Positions 1 through 5,483 are shown, counted from the first letter of the stretch. The stretch: DNA of 5,483 nt from an uncultured Candidatus Altimarinota bacterium (GCA_938021445.1 CALIGR010000108.1:1-5483), one strand, 5' to 3'. A program made the numbers and translations. The notes: a model not told the origin generated them from the letters alone.

Positions 1-381
1 TCTTTTAATAAGTCTTTTAAAGGCTTCTTCTGTACTAATCTCTATTTCTAATACTTGAAACTCTCGTCCTGCTTTTTTGAGTTCTTCCTCAAGTGTTATT
101 CTTTGTTGCTCAAATCGTGGGACTCCGTCAAAGATCACCGGTGTTTCTAGATCGATGCTTGATAAAAAGTCTTCAACGATTTCCATAATGACTTCATTTG
201 AGACCAGTTCTCCCGACTCAATGATAAATTTTATTTTTTTTCCAAGCTCAGAATCAGACTTTGCGAGGCGCCTTAGTTCACCGCCTGTTTCAAAAATTTT
301 GTAACCTTGAGCTTCGGCTAATATCTTGCCTTGAGTTCCTTTTCCTGAACCTTGACGTCCGACTAAGATTAAATCTTGCAT
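1..381 (-). CDS. adk: Adenylate kinase, N-terminal 127 residues (3' end beyond window)
   Basis: Adenylate kinase is a cytoplasmic enzyme that interconverts ATP + AMP and two ADP. Translated from the ATG at 381, the protein begins MQDLILVGRQGSGKGTQ, with the GxxGxGKGTQ P-loop at residues 8-17. The AMP-binding elements follow in the expected order: FETGGELRR (30-38, with Thr32 and Arg37), GELV (57-60), FDGVPR (84-89) and Gln92/Gln93. The last visible stretch, EISTEEAFKRLIKR, matches the strand and helix that precede the LID, so the LID and C-terminus lie outside the window. Two positions depart from the usual consensus: Gly34 replaces the Asp of TGD, and Val87 replaces the Phe of DGFPR. The start is well placed because the P-loop strand begins at residue 4, but no SD sequence precedes it. 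The gene is transcribed away from the surface-protein genes. A related nucleoside monophosphate kinase is the only realistic alternative, and the motif set favours Adk. Confidence 0.92.
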   Translation of the reverse strand, partial: MQDLILVGRQGSGKGTQGKILAEAQGYKIFETGGELRRLAKSDSELGKKIKFIIESGELVSNEVIMEIVEDFLSSIDLETPVIFDGVPRFEQQRITLEEELKKAGREFQVLEIEISTEEAFKRLIKR

Positions 382-555
382 GTTTTTAATTTCTAGAAAA
401 TCAGACAGAATGTAGTAAAAATTCTGTTAAGTTCCAGCTTTTTAACACCTTAAGGTTCCGGAATCGCTGTCAAGTCAGAATGTGTCACTTGTTTGTTTTG
501 ATCTTTAAAATCACGGATCATTAATTTTGATAGATCTAATAATACTTTTAATAAA
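382..555. promoter_or_regulatory. Divergent intergenic region between adk and the secreted-protein gene
   Basis: This 174-base AT-rich stretch separates two divergent starts, so promoters for both genes should lie here. I see no strong sigma70-type pair. The best plus-strand -10 candidate is TAAAAT at 506-511, without a good -35 at the right distance. TTGATA (527-532) and TAATAA (549-554) are 16 bases apart, but that pair would put the -10 against the ATG at 556. The region also contains the palindrome TTCCGGAA (456-463) and the imperfectly spaced arms CAAGT (471-475) and ACTTG (487-491). No RNA gene or credible small ORF is visible. That promoters exist here is inferred from gene layout; none of the individual elements is proven. 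Confidence 0.35.
405..427. repeat. Small inverted repeat upstream of adk
   Basis: ACAGAAT (405-411) and ATTCTGT (421-427) are perfect 7-base inverted arms around a 9-base spacer. They lie 24-46 bases upstream of the adk ATG. They could form a weak AT-rich hairpin in the adk leader or serve as an operator half-site pair. Part of the left arm recurs as a direct repeat: CAGAATGT is at 406-413 and again at 476-483. Short arms like these can arise by chance in AT-rich DNA, so function is uncertain. Confidence 0.25.
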
Positions 556-2097
556 ATGCGTTTTTGGCTTAATTTATCTTTGTTTTCATTACTGATTTTT
601 TCTGTATCACAGACTCTTGCGCAAGTTTCGAGTGTTGATTCGATACCTTTAAAAAGCGATGTCGCTCCTAACAATCGAGTTTATATTCAGGATTTTAATA
701 GCGTAGTCGGAACACTGAATAACATTTACAATGAGGGAGGACGAGTCGGAATTGGAACGTCTGCCCCAGCTGCTTCAAGCGCGCTGCATGTCAAAAATGG
801 AGATTTTATTTTGGAGGATGGAAGATCTTTTATGATTCGTCAGATTCCTAACTTGCTCTGGACTCAAAAAAATCCAGATGGAAGTATTGGGCGGACTTGT
901 CGAACTTTAATTAATAATAACCAGGATTTTGTGACCCAGTGTCAAGATGCTCCAGGACAGCCTTGGTCCACTATTTGGAATATAAGAAGTGATAATACTT
1001 TTAGATTTTCGGTTCCAGTCACCATTAATAGTACGCTTAACGTTAAAGAGATATGTGATGAGAATGGTGGTAATTGTCTTTCATCGCCTATTTTGCCTAA
1101 TTGTGCGGATGGAGAAATAATGAGACAACAAGGAGGCGTTTGGGGCTGTGCGGCTGATGGAGGCGGGAGTGGCGGTGGCTCACTACCCACTTGTGGAATT
1201 GGCCAGATATTAGTTTCAGATGGTTCAGGTTGGGTTTGTGCTGACCAGCCAGGCCCTCCGCCGGTAGCCGCTGGATGGGTTTCTGGTGCCTGGGGCAGTT
1301 GTAGTAAGACTTGTGGTGGAGGAACTCAGACACGAACGGTTGAGTGTAAGAGAAACGGAAAAGTGGTTTCGGCTTCAGAGTGTAAAGGAGCCAAGCCAGC
1401 TGCAGATAAAGCTTGTAACGCCCAAGCTTGTGCCGCTGCAAAATCATGTGAGATCTTTAAATCTCCTAGTTATACAATCGAAAGAATTCCAGGCAGTGGT
1501 TGGGCGAGAGGCGGAGTAGGGACTATGGATTACCCGAAACACGCTATTTTCTATAGTCCAGATGACGCTACGGCTGACAGACTCTGTGAGCAAAAGGGCT
1601 ATAAAGGGGCTAATGTAGATGGTGGTTGGACGAGTACAAATTACCCGACTGAAAACGGTTGGGCTAAATACTGGAATCTATCGATATTTAAAAACCCATC
1701 TACACGTCTTTGTACGAGTGGAAAGGATTGTTACAACAAGCAACCAGCTTATATTCAAAATCTTGAGTGTTGTCGAAATGGAGAGGCTCGCCAAATTGGG
1801 CCGGTCGCAAAAACAAGCGGTTGGTTTCCGGCTAGCTCTAGTCAGTCATGTGAAGCGACTTGTTCTCAAAAAGGTTTGAAAGTCGGAACGGATAGTGCTG
1901 GGAAGAAATGTAAATCAGTAGAGTCTCAGTATGGTGGCAGTACTGGAGGCGTTACGGTGATTCAGCCATCTTGGCAAAACTGTAATAGAGGTGGATGTTC
2001 CACCTATACGTCGCCTAATTTTTTCTGTTATAAAAGTGGACAGAAACAAGATTCTGATAGCACGGATCGTGTGACGAGTTGTTACTGTTCTCAGTAA
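556..2097 (+). CDS. Secreted multidomain protein with tail-fibre-like motif and thrombospondin type 1 repeat
   Basis: The 513-residue product is probably an extracellular or surface-attached adhesion protein; its ligand is unknown. Residues 1-22 form a signal peptide (basic Arg2, hydrophobic core, end T-L-A|Q). VGIGTSAP...LHV (64-79) resembles the VGIGTxxPxxxLHV motif of phage tail fibres and large bacterial surface proteins. Two Cys-bounded modules (183-201 and 213-231) follow, separated by a GGGSGGGS linker (202-209). Residues 241-292 are a TSP1 repeat: W241, W246, a CSKTCG core, a downstream Arg, and six Cys (249, 253, 264, 276, 287, 292). Residues 298-513 hold 14 more Cys and match no family I recognise. 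There is no transmembrane segment, sortase motif or lipobox, so attachment is unexplained. ATG 556 is chosen because it gives a complete signal peptide; it lacks an SD sequence. The next gene starts 53 bases downstream on the same strand, suggesting an operon. Reading frame and secretion are secure; the adhesion role is inferred. Confidence 0.9.
   Translation: MRFWLNLSLFSLLIFSVSQTLAQVSSVDSIPLKSDVAPNNRVYIQDFNSVVGTLNNIYNEGGRVGIGTSAPAASSALHVKNGDFILEDGRSFMIRQIPNLLWTQKNPDGSIGRTCRTLINNNQDFVTQCQDAPGQPWSTIWNIRSDNTFRFSVPVTINSTLNVKEICDENGGNCLSSPILPNCADGEIMRQQGGVWGCAADGGGSGGGSLPTCGIGQILVSDGSGWVCADQPGPPPVAAGWVSGAWGSCSKTCGGGTQTRTVECKRNGKVVSASECKGAKPAADKACNAQACAAAKSCEIFKSPSYTIERIPGSGWARGGVGTMDYPKHAIFYSPDDATADRLCEQKGYKGANVDGGWTSTNYPTENGWAKYWNLSIFKNPSTRLCTSGKDCYNKQPAYIQNLECCRNGEARQIGPVAKTSGWFPASSSQSCEATCSQKGLKVGTDSAGKKCKSVESQYGGSTGGVTVIQPSWQNCNRGGCSTYTSPNFFCYKSGQKQDSDSTDRVTSCYCSQ
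1102..1248 (+). repeat. Pair of degenerate Cys-bounded protein modules
   Basis: Residues 183-201 and 213-231 of the first secreted protein share the pattern C-x2-G-x-I-x8-W-x-C-A with identical spacing (C183, G186, I188, W196, C198 against C213, G216, I218, W226, C228). The DNA of the two copies has diverged, so this is an old protein-level duplication. Similar C-x-x-G-[QE]-I...W-x-C motifs occur in tail-fibre-like environmental surface proteins. Each unit probably closes a small disulfide-bonded turn. A GGGSGGGS linker separates the copies. Confidence 0.6.
1276..1431 (+). other. Thrombospondin type 1 domain in the first secreted protein
   Basis: Residues 241-292 show W-x4-W-x2-CSKTCG-x-G-x3-R-x3-C followed by three further Cys, the full six-Cys TSP1 arrangement with Trp and Arg residues that would form the layered core. 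In animals the CSxTCG segment is associated with cell-surface ligand binding and glycosylation. No such modification can be assumed here. The domain sits between a Pro-rich linker (PGPPP) and the unassigned C-terminal region. Confidence 0.85.
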
Positions 2098-2150
2098 ATG
2101 TCTAGATTCAAACAAAATCACAGAGACTTAAAAATTGTCTAAAAACGTCA

Positions 2151-5100
2151 ATGTTTAAAAAATATAAATTGGCACTACTTATGAGCTGGCTCCTGGGAGT
2201 CGGCTCTCTGTGTATAGCTCAATCAGCTATAGAAGAAGATGAGATTCAGTTAATACCAGTCGTTACCACAAGTCAGCTTAGCGTTTCGTCTCAGGTGACA
2301 GAGTCAGGTGAAGTTTTTGTCTCTTATTTTACAGAAAACGCCTTAGATGATCCGGAGAAGAATCGATTTATTTTTACCAATAGAATTGGTGCTGAGATTG
2401 CACGGGAGGTTTACAGTATGGATTCAATAAGGGTAAATGAGGTGTATGAAAAAGTTTTCACACTTCCGGAAGTTCCGACGAAAATTGAAGTTGACGTTAT
2501 TAGTCCGGCTGGTGTAATTGCCAGAGGGGAATCGCTCCTGAATGTGCCATTGAAATTTAAATCACAGGTACTGCCAGCACGACTTGATGAGCCAAGAGTG
2601 ACCGAGATTGGTGATAAGTTAAAAGTGAGTGGATTTGCTGAAAGTGACGGATGGAACGGTAAAATCGAAGTCGATTTTGGCCTTAAAAATATTCACTCAG
2701 AAGTGATGGAAAAGCGGTCGGTGAAAACAATACTGCTTAAAGATGAGAAGCGGCCTTATGAGTTTGCTTTTGACTTAGCAGAAATTGAGTCAGGCGCTTA
2801 TGAGTTTGAGATCCAACTCGTCAGTGAGGTAGGGGAAGTTATTTCTCCATTGCAAAGAGGTCGTTTTTTTGTTCCGGGGCTTTTTGCGACGGTAAGTTCG
2901 GTGGTTTCGTCTATTGATGAAGTCTCTGGGGCTATGAACTTGGAAATAATGGGGCAAACGAACCAAGCAGGGGCACTTACCTGGGAATTGATTCAGGATG
3001 AAGCCTCCATAAAAAGTGGGTTAGTCGAATCTAAAGACTTAGGTCAATTTGTGATACAAGTAGAAGCTCTGCAGTTAAGTGAGATGGCGACACTTGAACT
3101 TGTGGTGCGAGATGAGACTGATGTGATTTTTTCTAAAAATTTAAGTAAACTTGTCTCAGATCAGCCCGTTGGCTTTAGTTTGGATAGTTTTTTGAGTCTC
3201 CTTAAGCAAGAAGAGCAAGCCGAGCTCGACCCTTTTGAGGGGTCGGATACCTCGGATCTTCTTTTAATTTCAGAGAAACCGGCAGGACTGGATGGCTCTT
3301 TCTTAAATCTGCAATCGGAGGGGAAAGATATGGACAAAAAAACTAAATGGATGCTCCTTGGGCTTGGTTCAGTAGCCGTTTTACTGCTCGCTTTAATTTC
3401 AATTTTTCTTTATTTTATGTTGAGTAAACGATCAAGGTCTCGCTTTTTTACTTTTGTGCTGCTCGGCTTTTTAGGTTTTGGGGTTGGGGCGCTGGATGCA
3501 AAGGCTCAGATAGTTACGAGTAACAATCCTATTGTCGGATGGAATCATCCAGTGAGTGCGCCCGTTTGGTCTTTTACGACAAGGGATAAGAGCGATTTTC
3601 GATTTATCCCCGTAAAAGGAGAAATCTATGATGCGGTTACTTTTCAAGGCTTTTTTGACAATGGGCGGCTTAATAATGACGAAGTGAGAATCAATTTTGT
3701 AAAAGGATCGGATGTTCGTCAGTACACACTCAATAGTCTCTTGGCGAGTGGAGAGTCGGTGGAGCTTGGGTCGGACAACCAGTCTTATGAATTTGTGTTA
3801 GATCTTTCAAAAACCAAAACAGCGGTTGAGCTTTTTGCTTCAGCCCCTAAGAAACTAGATGATGCTGAGTGGCAGCTGCAGTTGCTCTTTAATAAGCAGA
3901 GTCAGTGGTATGGGACGGCCTTAGTTAATGGGAGTGGAGATCCGGTAGGGAATGTGTTTGTAGACAGCGTTATCCCACAAGTTGAGATCGCTTATATTAA
4001 GACTGGTGGGGCGGCGCTGTTGCCTGATGAATTTACGAATCAACCGATCGATCTAGCCGTGACGTGCCGAGATGATCTTAGTGGGTGCTCTGGTGGGGTG
4101 GACACTGTTTTCCCAGCCTATCCGGTTAAAGGAAATTTTTGTGGTAGTGCTGCAAACTGTAATAATTCAGGCGTTCGGAAAATGGCTCTTTGTGATAAAG
4201 CCGGTAACTGCGCAACTCCGTCAGTCAATATTCAGCAGTATGATCCAATTTCGCCTGAAATTAATGAAGCTTTACTTGGTTTTGATAATTTTAAGGGAAC
4301 AACGCTTAGAGCTGAGCCAGACTACGAAATGAATTTGAATTTTACCGATCCCTCTGGCTTGAGAACCGTAGCGGGTGTTGGTGGGAATATTAATAATAAT
4401 CGACTCGATATAAGCGGGACGGCTTACTCTGCACTTTTTGATGAGGATGTGTGTAGTGCGCCAAATAGCCCTTTTAGTAAAATAGGGGACGCCTGTCGAG
4501 AGATTGGTGAAGCCTGTGTAGTTGCAGCGAGTGGATATACGCAGAGAGGGCAAATGGATCAGACCGGACAGTGTATAGGAGGGGGGTGTCCACCAGGATA
4601 CCAATCGGTGGGTGGCGTTTGCCAGAGAGAATGTAATCAGTCCATCTTTGATCCAGTGTATATGTGTTTTGACTTTGAACTACATGGGAGCTGCACGGAG
4701 TACGAGACTTACGCTCTTTATGATGACAGTGATGAAGATGGAATTGTTGATGAGGTAGATCTGATTGGAGACCTAGCCGCATTTAGTGGAGCCATTACGG
4801 GGAAAGCCAACTATGATTACTATAGTGCGTCGGCTCACCCGAAGCATGGACCTTCAACCGAGGAGGGTTATCTTAATATTTACTTTTATGAAGGAAGCGA
4901 CGGACTTAACGTAACGTTCTTCTCTGATATGGATGGATCAAACGCTGCATTGGGACGCTTTACGACGGACTTTTCGGTGAAGGGTAACAATGAGGCCGAT
5001 GGTGTTATTGAAAGTGATGATAGAAGTGAGTTTAAGCAGACCAGTATTTCCGCAGCTGGATCAACATATTACGGTCGATTTGGTTACAGAAAGAATTCAG

Positions 5101-5483
5101 ATGGAGGTGTGTTTGGCCCATTTGTGACTGAGGGCTTTGAAGTAAAAGGAAAATTTTCAGCTTTTGAAGCAACAAATCCACGAGCAGCTCATTTTTACTC
5201 AGCGGATGGGAGTAAATTTCAACTAGCAGAAGGGCAAGGGTTTGTCTTAAAAAAAGTAATAAGAAAGACTTGTATTGGTGCTCCAGAAACAAAACCAAAA
5301 CCAAAGCCAAAACCAGCAGTGCCAGCGGCAGCTCCAGTGGTTACTTACGATTGGGACACGCCTTCTTCCTGGAGTAGCTGTAGCCAGACGTGTGGGAGTG
5401 GACAACAAACAAGAAGTGTAAGCTGTAAAGGGAGTGATGGTTCAGCAGCCGCTAATAGTAAATGTACGGGACCAAAACCGACT
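2151..5483 (+). CDS. Giant surface protein with internal membrane/signal segment, Ig-like modules and TSP1 repeat (3' end beyond window)
   Basis: An open frame of 1111 codons continues past the window. Residues 1-23 are a signal peptide (MFKKYK n-region, end C-I-A|Q). Residues 24 to about 393 are a Cys-free, probably beta-sandwich ectodomain; two blocks end in similar strands, such as SGAYEFEIQL. Residues 400-423 are a strong membrane segment, followed by SKRSRSR, a second hydrophobic stretch and Ala-Lys-Ala (450-452). The second half contains an N-terminal beta region, an Ig-like module with paired Cys (about 606-698; TCRDDLSGC and DKAGNC), another beta region, a Cys-rich EGF/EB-like stretch (768-848), EF-hand-like loops at 859-870 and 946-957, a (KP)4 linker (1048-1055) and a TSP1 repeat from about 1068. 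ATG 2151 gives a complete signal peptide but has no SD sequence; an in-frame stop lies upstream at 2103. The gene probably shares a transcript with the preceding secreted-protein gene. The frame was read codon by codon; the adhesion role is inferred. It may be two fused genes. Confidence 0.85.
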   Translation, partial: MFKKYKLALLMSWLLGVGSLCIAQSAIEEDEIQLIPVVTTSQLSVSSQVTESGEVFVSYFTENALDDPEKNRFIFTNRIGAEIAREVYSMDSIRVNEVYEKVFTLPEVPTKIEVDVISPAGVIARGESLLNVPLKFKSQVLPARLDEPRVTEIGDKLKVSGFAESDGWNGKIEVDFGLKNIHSEVMEKRSVKTILLKDEKRPYEFAFDLAEIESGAYEFEIQLVSEVGEVISPLQRGRFFVPGLFATVSSVVSSIDEVSGAMNLEIMGQTNQAGALTWELIQDEASIKSGLVESKDLGQFVIQVEALQLSEMATLELVVRDETDVIFSKNLSKLVSDQPVGFSLDSFLSLLKQEEQAELDPFEGSDTSDLLLISEKPAGLDGSFLNLQSEGKDMDKKTKWMLLGLGSVAVLLLALISIFLYFMLSKRSRSRFFTFVLLGFLGFGVGALDAKAQIVTSNNPIVGWNHPVSAPVWSFTTRDKSDFRFIPVKGEIYDAVTFQGFFDNGRLNNDEVRINFVKGSDVRQYTLNSLLASGESVELGSDNQSYEFVLDLSKTKTAVELFASAPKKLDDAEWQLQLLFNKQSQWYGTALVNGSGDPVGNVFVDSVIPQVEIAYIKTGGAALLPDEFTNQPIDLAVTCRDDLSGCSGGVDTVFPAYPVKGNFCGSAANCNNSGVRKMALCDKAGNCATPSVNIQQYDPISPEINEALLGFDNFKGTTLRAEPDYEMNLNFTDPSGLRTVAGVGGNINNNRLDISGTAYSALFDEDVCSAPNSPFSKIGDACREIGEACVVAASGYTQRGQMDQTGQCIGGGCPPGYQSVGGVCQRECNQSIFDPVYMCFDFELHGSCTEYETYALYDDSDEDGIVDEVDLIGDLAAFSGAITGKANYDYYSASAHPKHGPSTEEGYLNIYFYEGSDGLNVTFFSDMDGSNAALGRFTTDFSVKGNNEADGVIESDDRSEFKQTSISAAGSTYYGRFGYRKNSDGGVFGPFVTEGFEVKGKFSAFEATNPRAAHFYSADGSKFQLAEGQGFVLKKVIRKTCIGAPETKPKPKPKPAVPAAAPVVTYDWDTPSSWSSCSQTCGSGQQTRSVSCKGSDGSAAANSKCTGPKPT
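3317..3332 (+). promoter_or_regulatory. Possible internal ribosome binding site and in-frame ATG
   Basis: GGAGG (3317-3321, extending as GGAGGGG to 3323) lies 8 bases before an ATG at 3330-3332 that is in frame with the large ORF (Met394). This is the best SD-start pair in the window, better than those of the three assigned genes. Initiation here would give MDKKTKW followed directly by the membrane segment, that is, the second half with its own membrane anchor and no N-terminal ectodomain. The motif also encodes ordinary residues (Ser-Glu-Gly-Lys), so it may be coincidental. Confidence 0.3.
3348..3509 (+). other. Internal membrane segment and second signal-peptide-like segment (gene-fusion junction)
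   Basis: Residues 400-423 form a hydrophobic helix able to stop transfer across the membrane. Starting at Met423 (3417), the sequence reads like a fresh signal peptide: basic SKRSRSR, hydrophobic FFTFVLLGFLGFGVG, then ALDAKA|Q with an A-x-A signal peptidase I site after residue 452. The expected topology is ectodomain outside, short basic loop inside, second half outside. Cleavage after Ala452 would release the second half as a separate protein. Both alternative frames stop just after the Met423 codon (TGA 3421-3423, TAA 3425-3427), as at an overlapping gene boundary. Segments and stops are seen directly; fusion and cleavage are inferred. Confidence 0.6.
4725..5021 (+). other. Two EF-hand/dockerin-like calcium-loop motifs
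   Basis: DSDEDGIVDEVD (residues 859-870) fits a 12-residue calcium loop, with Asp at positions 1, 3, 5, 9 and 12 and Gly at 6. It continues as DLIGDLAAF, as in one half of a dockerin. NNEADGVIESDD (946-957) is a weaker match, with Asn1, Glu3, Asp5, Gly6, Ile8, Glu9 and Asp12. About 75 residues separate the loops, so this is not a compact dockerin. Calcium-stabilised folding of the extracellular half is a reasonable inference. Confidence 0.45.
5292..5315 (+). repeat. Hexanucleotide repeat encoding a (Lys-Pro)4 linker
   Basis: Four tandem copies of AAACCA, with one AAGCCA variant, encode KPKPKPKP at residues 1048-1055. An Ala-Pro-rich stretch follows, leading to the TSP1 repeat. The segment is an extended linker. 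The repeat is in frame and a multiple of three, so copy-number change would alter linker length without breaking the gene. Confidence 0.8.
5352..5483 (+). other. Second thrombospondin type 1 domain, cut by window edge
   Basis: From residue 1068 the protein reads W-x5-W-x2-CSQTCG-x-G-x3-R-x3-C and then a further Cys, matching the TSP1 start seen in the upstream gene (CSKTCG there). Four of the expected six Cys are inside the window. Codon choice differs throughout from the upstream copy, so this is not a recent duplication. The remainder, and whatever follows it, lies beyond the window. Confidence 0.82.

Noticed and set aside
77..304. Plus-strand ORF of 75 codons
   Set aside because: It lies antisense within adenylate kinase, whose motifs are clear on the other strand; the Ser-rich product has no recognisable features.
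450..674. Minus-strand ORF of 74 codons spanning the intergenic region
   Set aside because: It starts inside the first secreted-protein gene, antisense to its signal peptide, and shows no domain or start signal.
942..2121. Several 68-116 codon ORFs on both strands within the first secreted-protein gene
   Set aside because: They are out-of-frame shadows of a long ORF with clear domains; their products are low-complexity or unrecognisable.
2124..2145. AGAC...GTCT followed by A-rich sequence as a terminator between the two secreted-protein genes
   Set aside because: The stem is only four base pairs and no T tract follows; it would not terminate transcription convincingly.
2196..2225. Possible lipoprotein signal (Cys21) at the start of the large protein
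   Set aside because: The residues before Cys are Gly-Ser-Leu, which do not fit a lipobox; a signal peptidase I end after C-I-A is more likely.
4578..4587. G-rich run in the large gene as a phase-variation tract or second internal SD sequence
   Set aside because: The homopolymer is only six G long, no ATG lies at suitable distance downstream, and it reads naturally as Gly-Gly-Gly-Cys codons.
4072..5310. Several 86-110 codon ORFs on both strands within the large gene
   Set aside because: The main frame is open and domain-rich throughout; these are alternative-frame readings with no independent support.
1..5483. tRNA, rRNA, CRISPR array, insertion sequence or recoded stop codons
   Set aside because: No cloverleaf, spaced repeat array, transposase or terminal repeat was seen, and no in-frame TGA occurs in the long frames, so an alternative code is not needed.

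Overview
The window looks bacterial. It holds one housekeeping gene, cut by the left edge, and two large genes for secreted or surface proteins on the opposite strand. All three reading frames work with the standard genetic code, the one complete gene ends in TAA, and the DNA is moderately AT-rich. None of the three assigned starts has a convincing Shine-Dalgarno (SD) sequence. This combination (adenylate kinase next to very large Cys-rich secreted proteins with tail-fibre-like VGIGT motifs, Ig-like modules and thrombospondin type 1 (TSP1) repeats) would suit an uncultured Patescibacteria/CPR lineage such as Peregrinibacteria. That placement is an inference from style and is low confidence.

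Layout. Positions 1-381 (minus strand) encode the first 127 residues of an adenylate kinase with P-loop and AMP-binding motifs, cut just before the LID. Positions 382-555 are a divergent intergenic region with a small inverted repeat, a direct repeat and only weak promoter-like sequence. Positions 556-2097 (plus strand) encode a complete 513-residue secreted protein: signal peptide, VGIGT motif, a pair of C-x2-G-x-I-x8-W-x-C modules, a Gly-Ser linker, one TSP1 repeat and a Cys-rich C-terminal region I cannot assign. After a 53-base gap, an uninterrupted frame runs from 2151 to the right edge (1111 codons, no stop reached).

The large frame has two unlike halves. Residues 1 to about 422 form a signal peptide, a Cys-free beta-rich ectodomain and a membrane segment. 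From Met423 a second signal-peptide-like segment (basic, hydrophobic, Ala-Lys-Ala) leads into a Cys-rich secreted half with Ig-like modules, calcium-loop-like motifs, a Lys-Pro linker and a second TSP1 repeat. Both alternative frames stop within 12 bases of the Met423 codon, as would be expected if two overlapping genes had been joined in frame. A strong SD-like GGAGG also precedes an in-frame ATG at 3330. This junction is the most interesting point in the window.

The two plus-strand genes are probably co-transcribed and share a TSP1 module and similar signal-peptide ends (Ala|Gln). The simplest reading is a pair of cell-surface or secreted adhesion proteins. Their ligand cannot be read from the sequence. 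Adenylate kinase is divergent from them and probably functionally unrelated.
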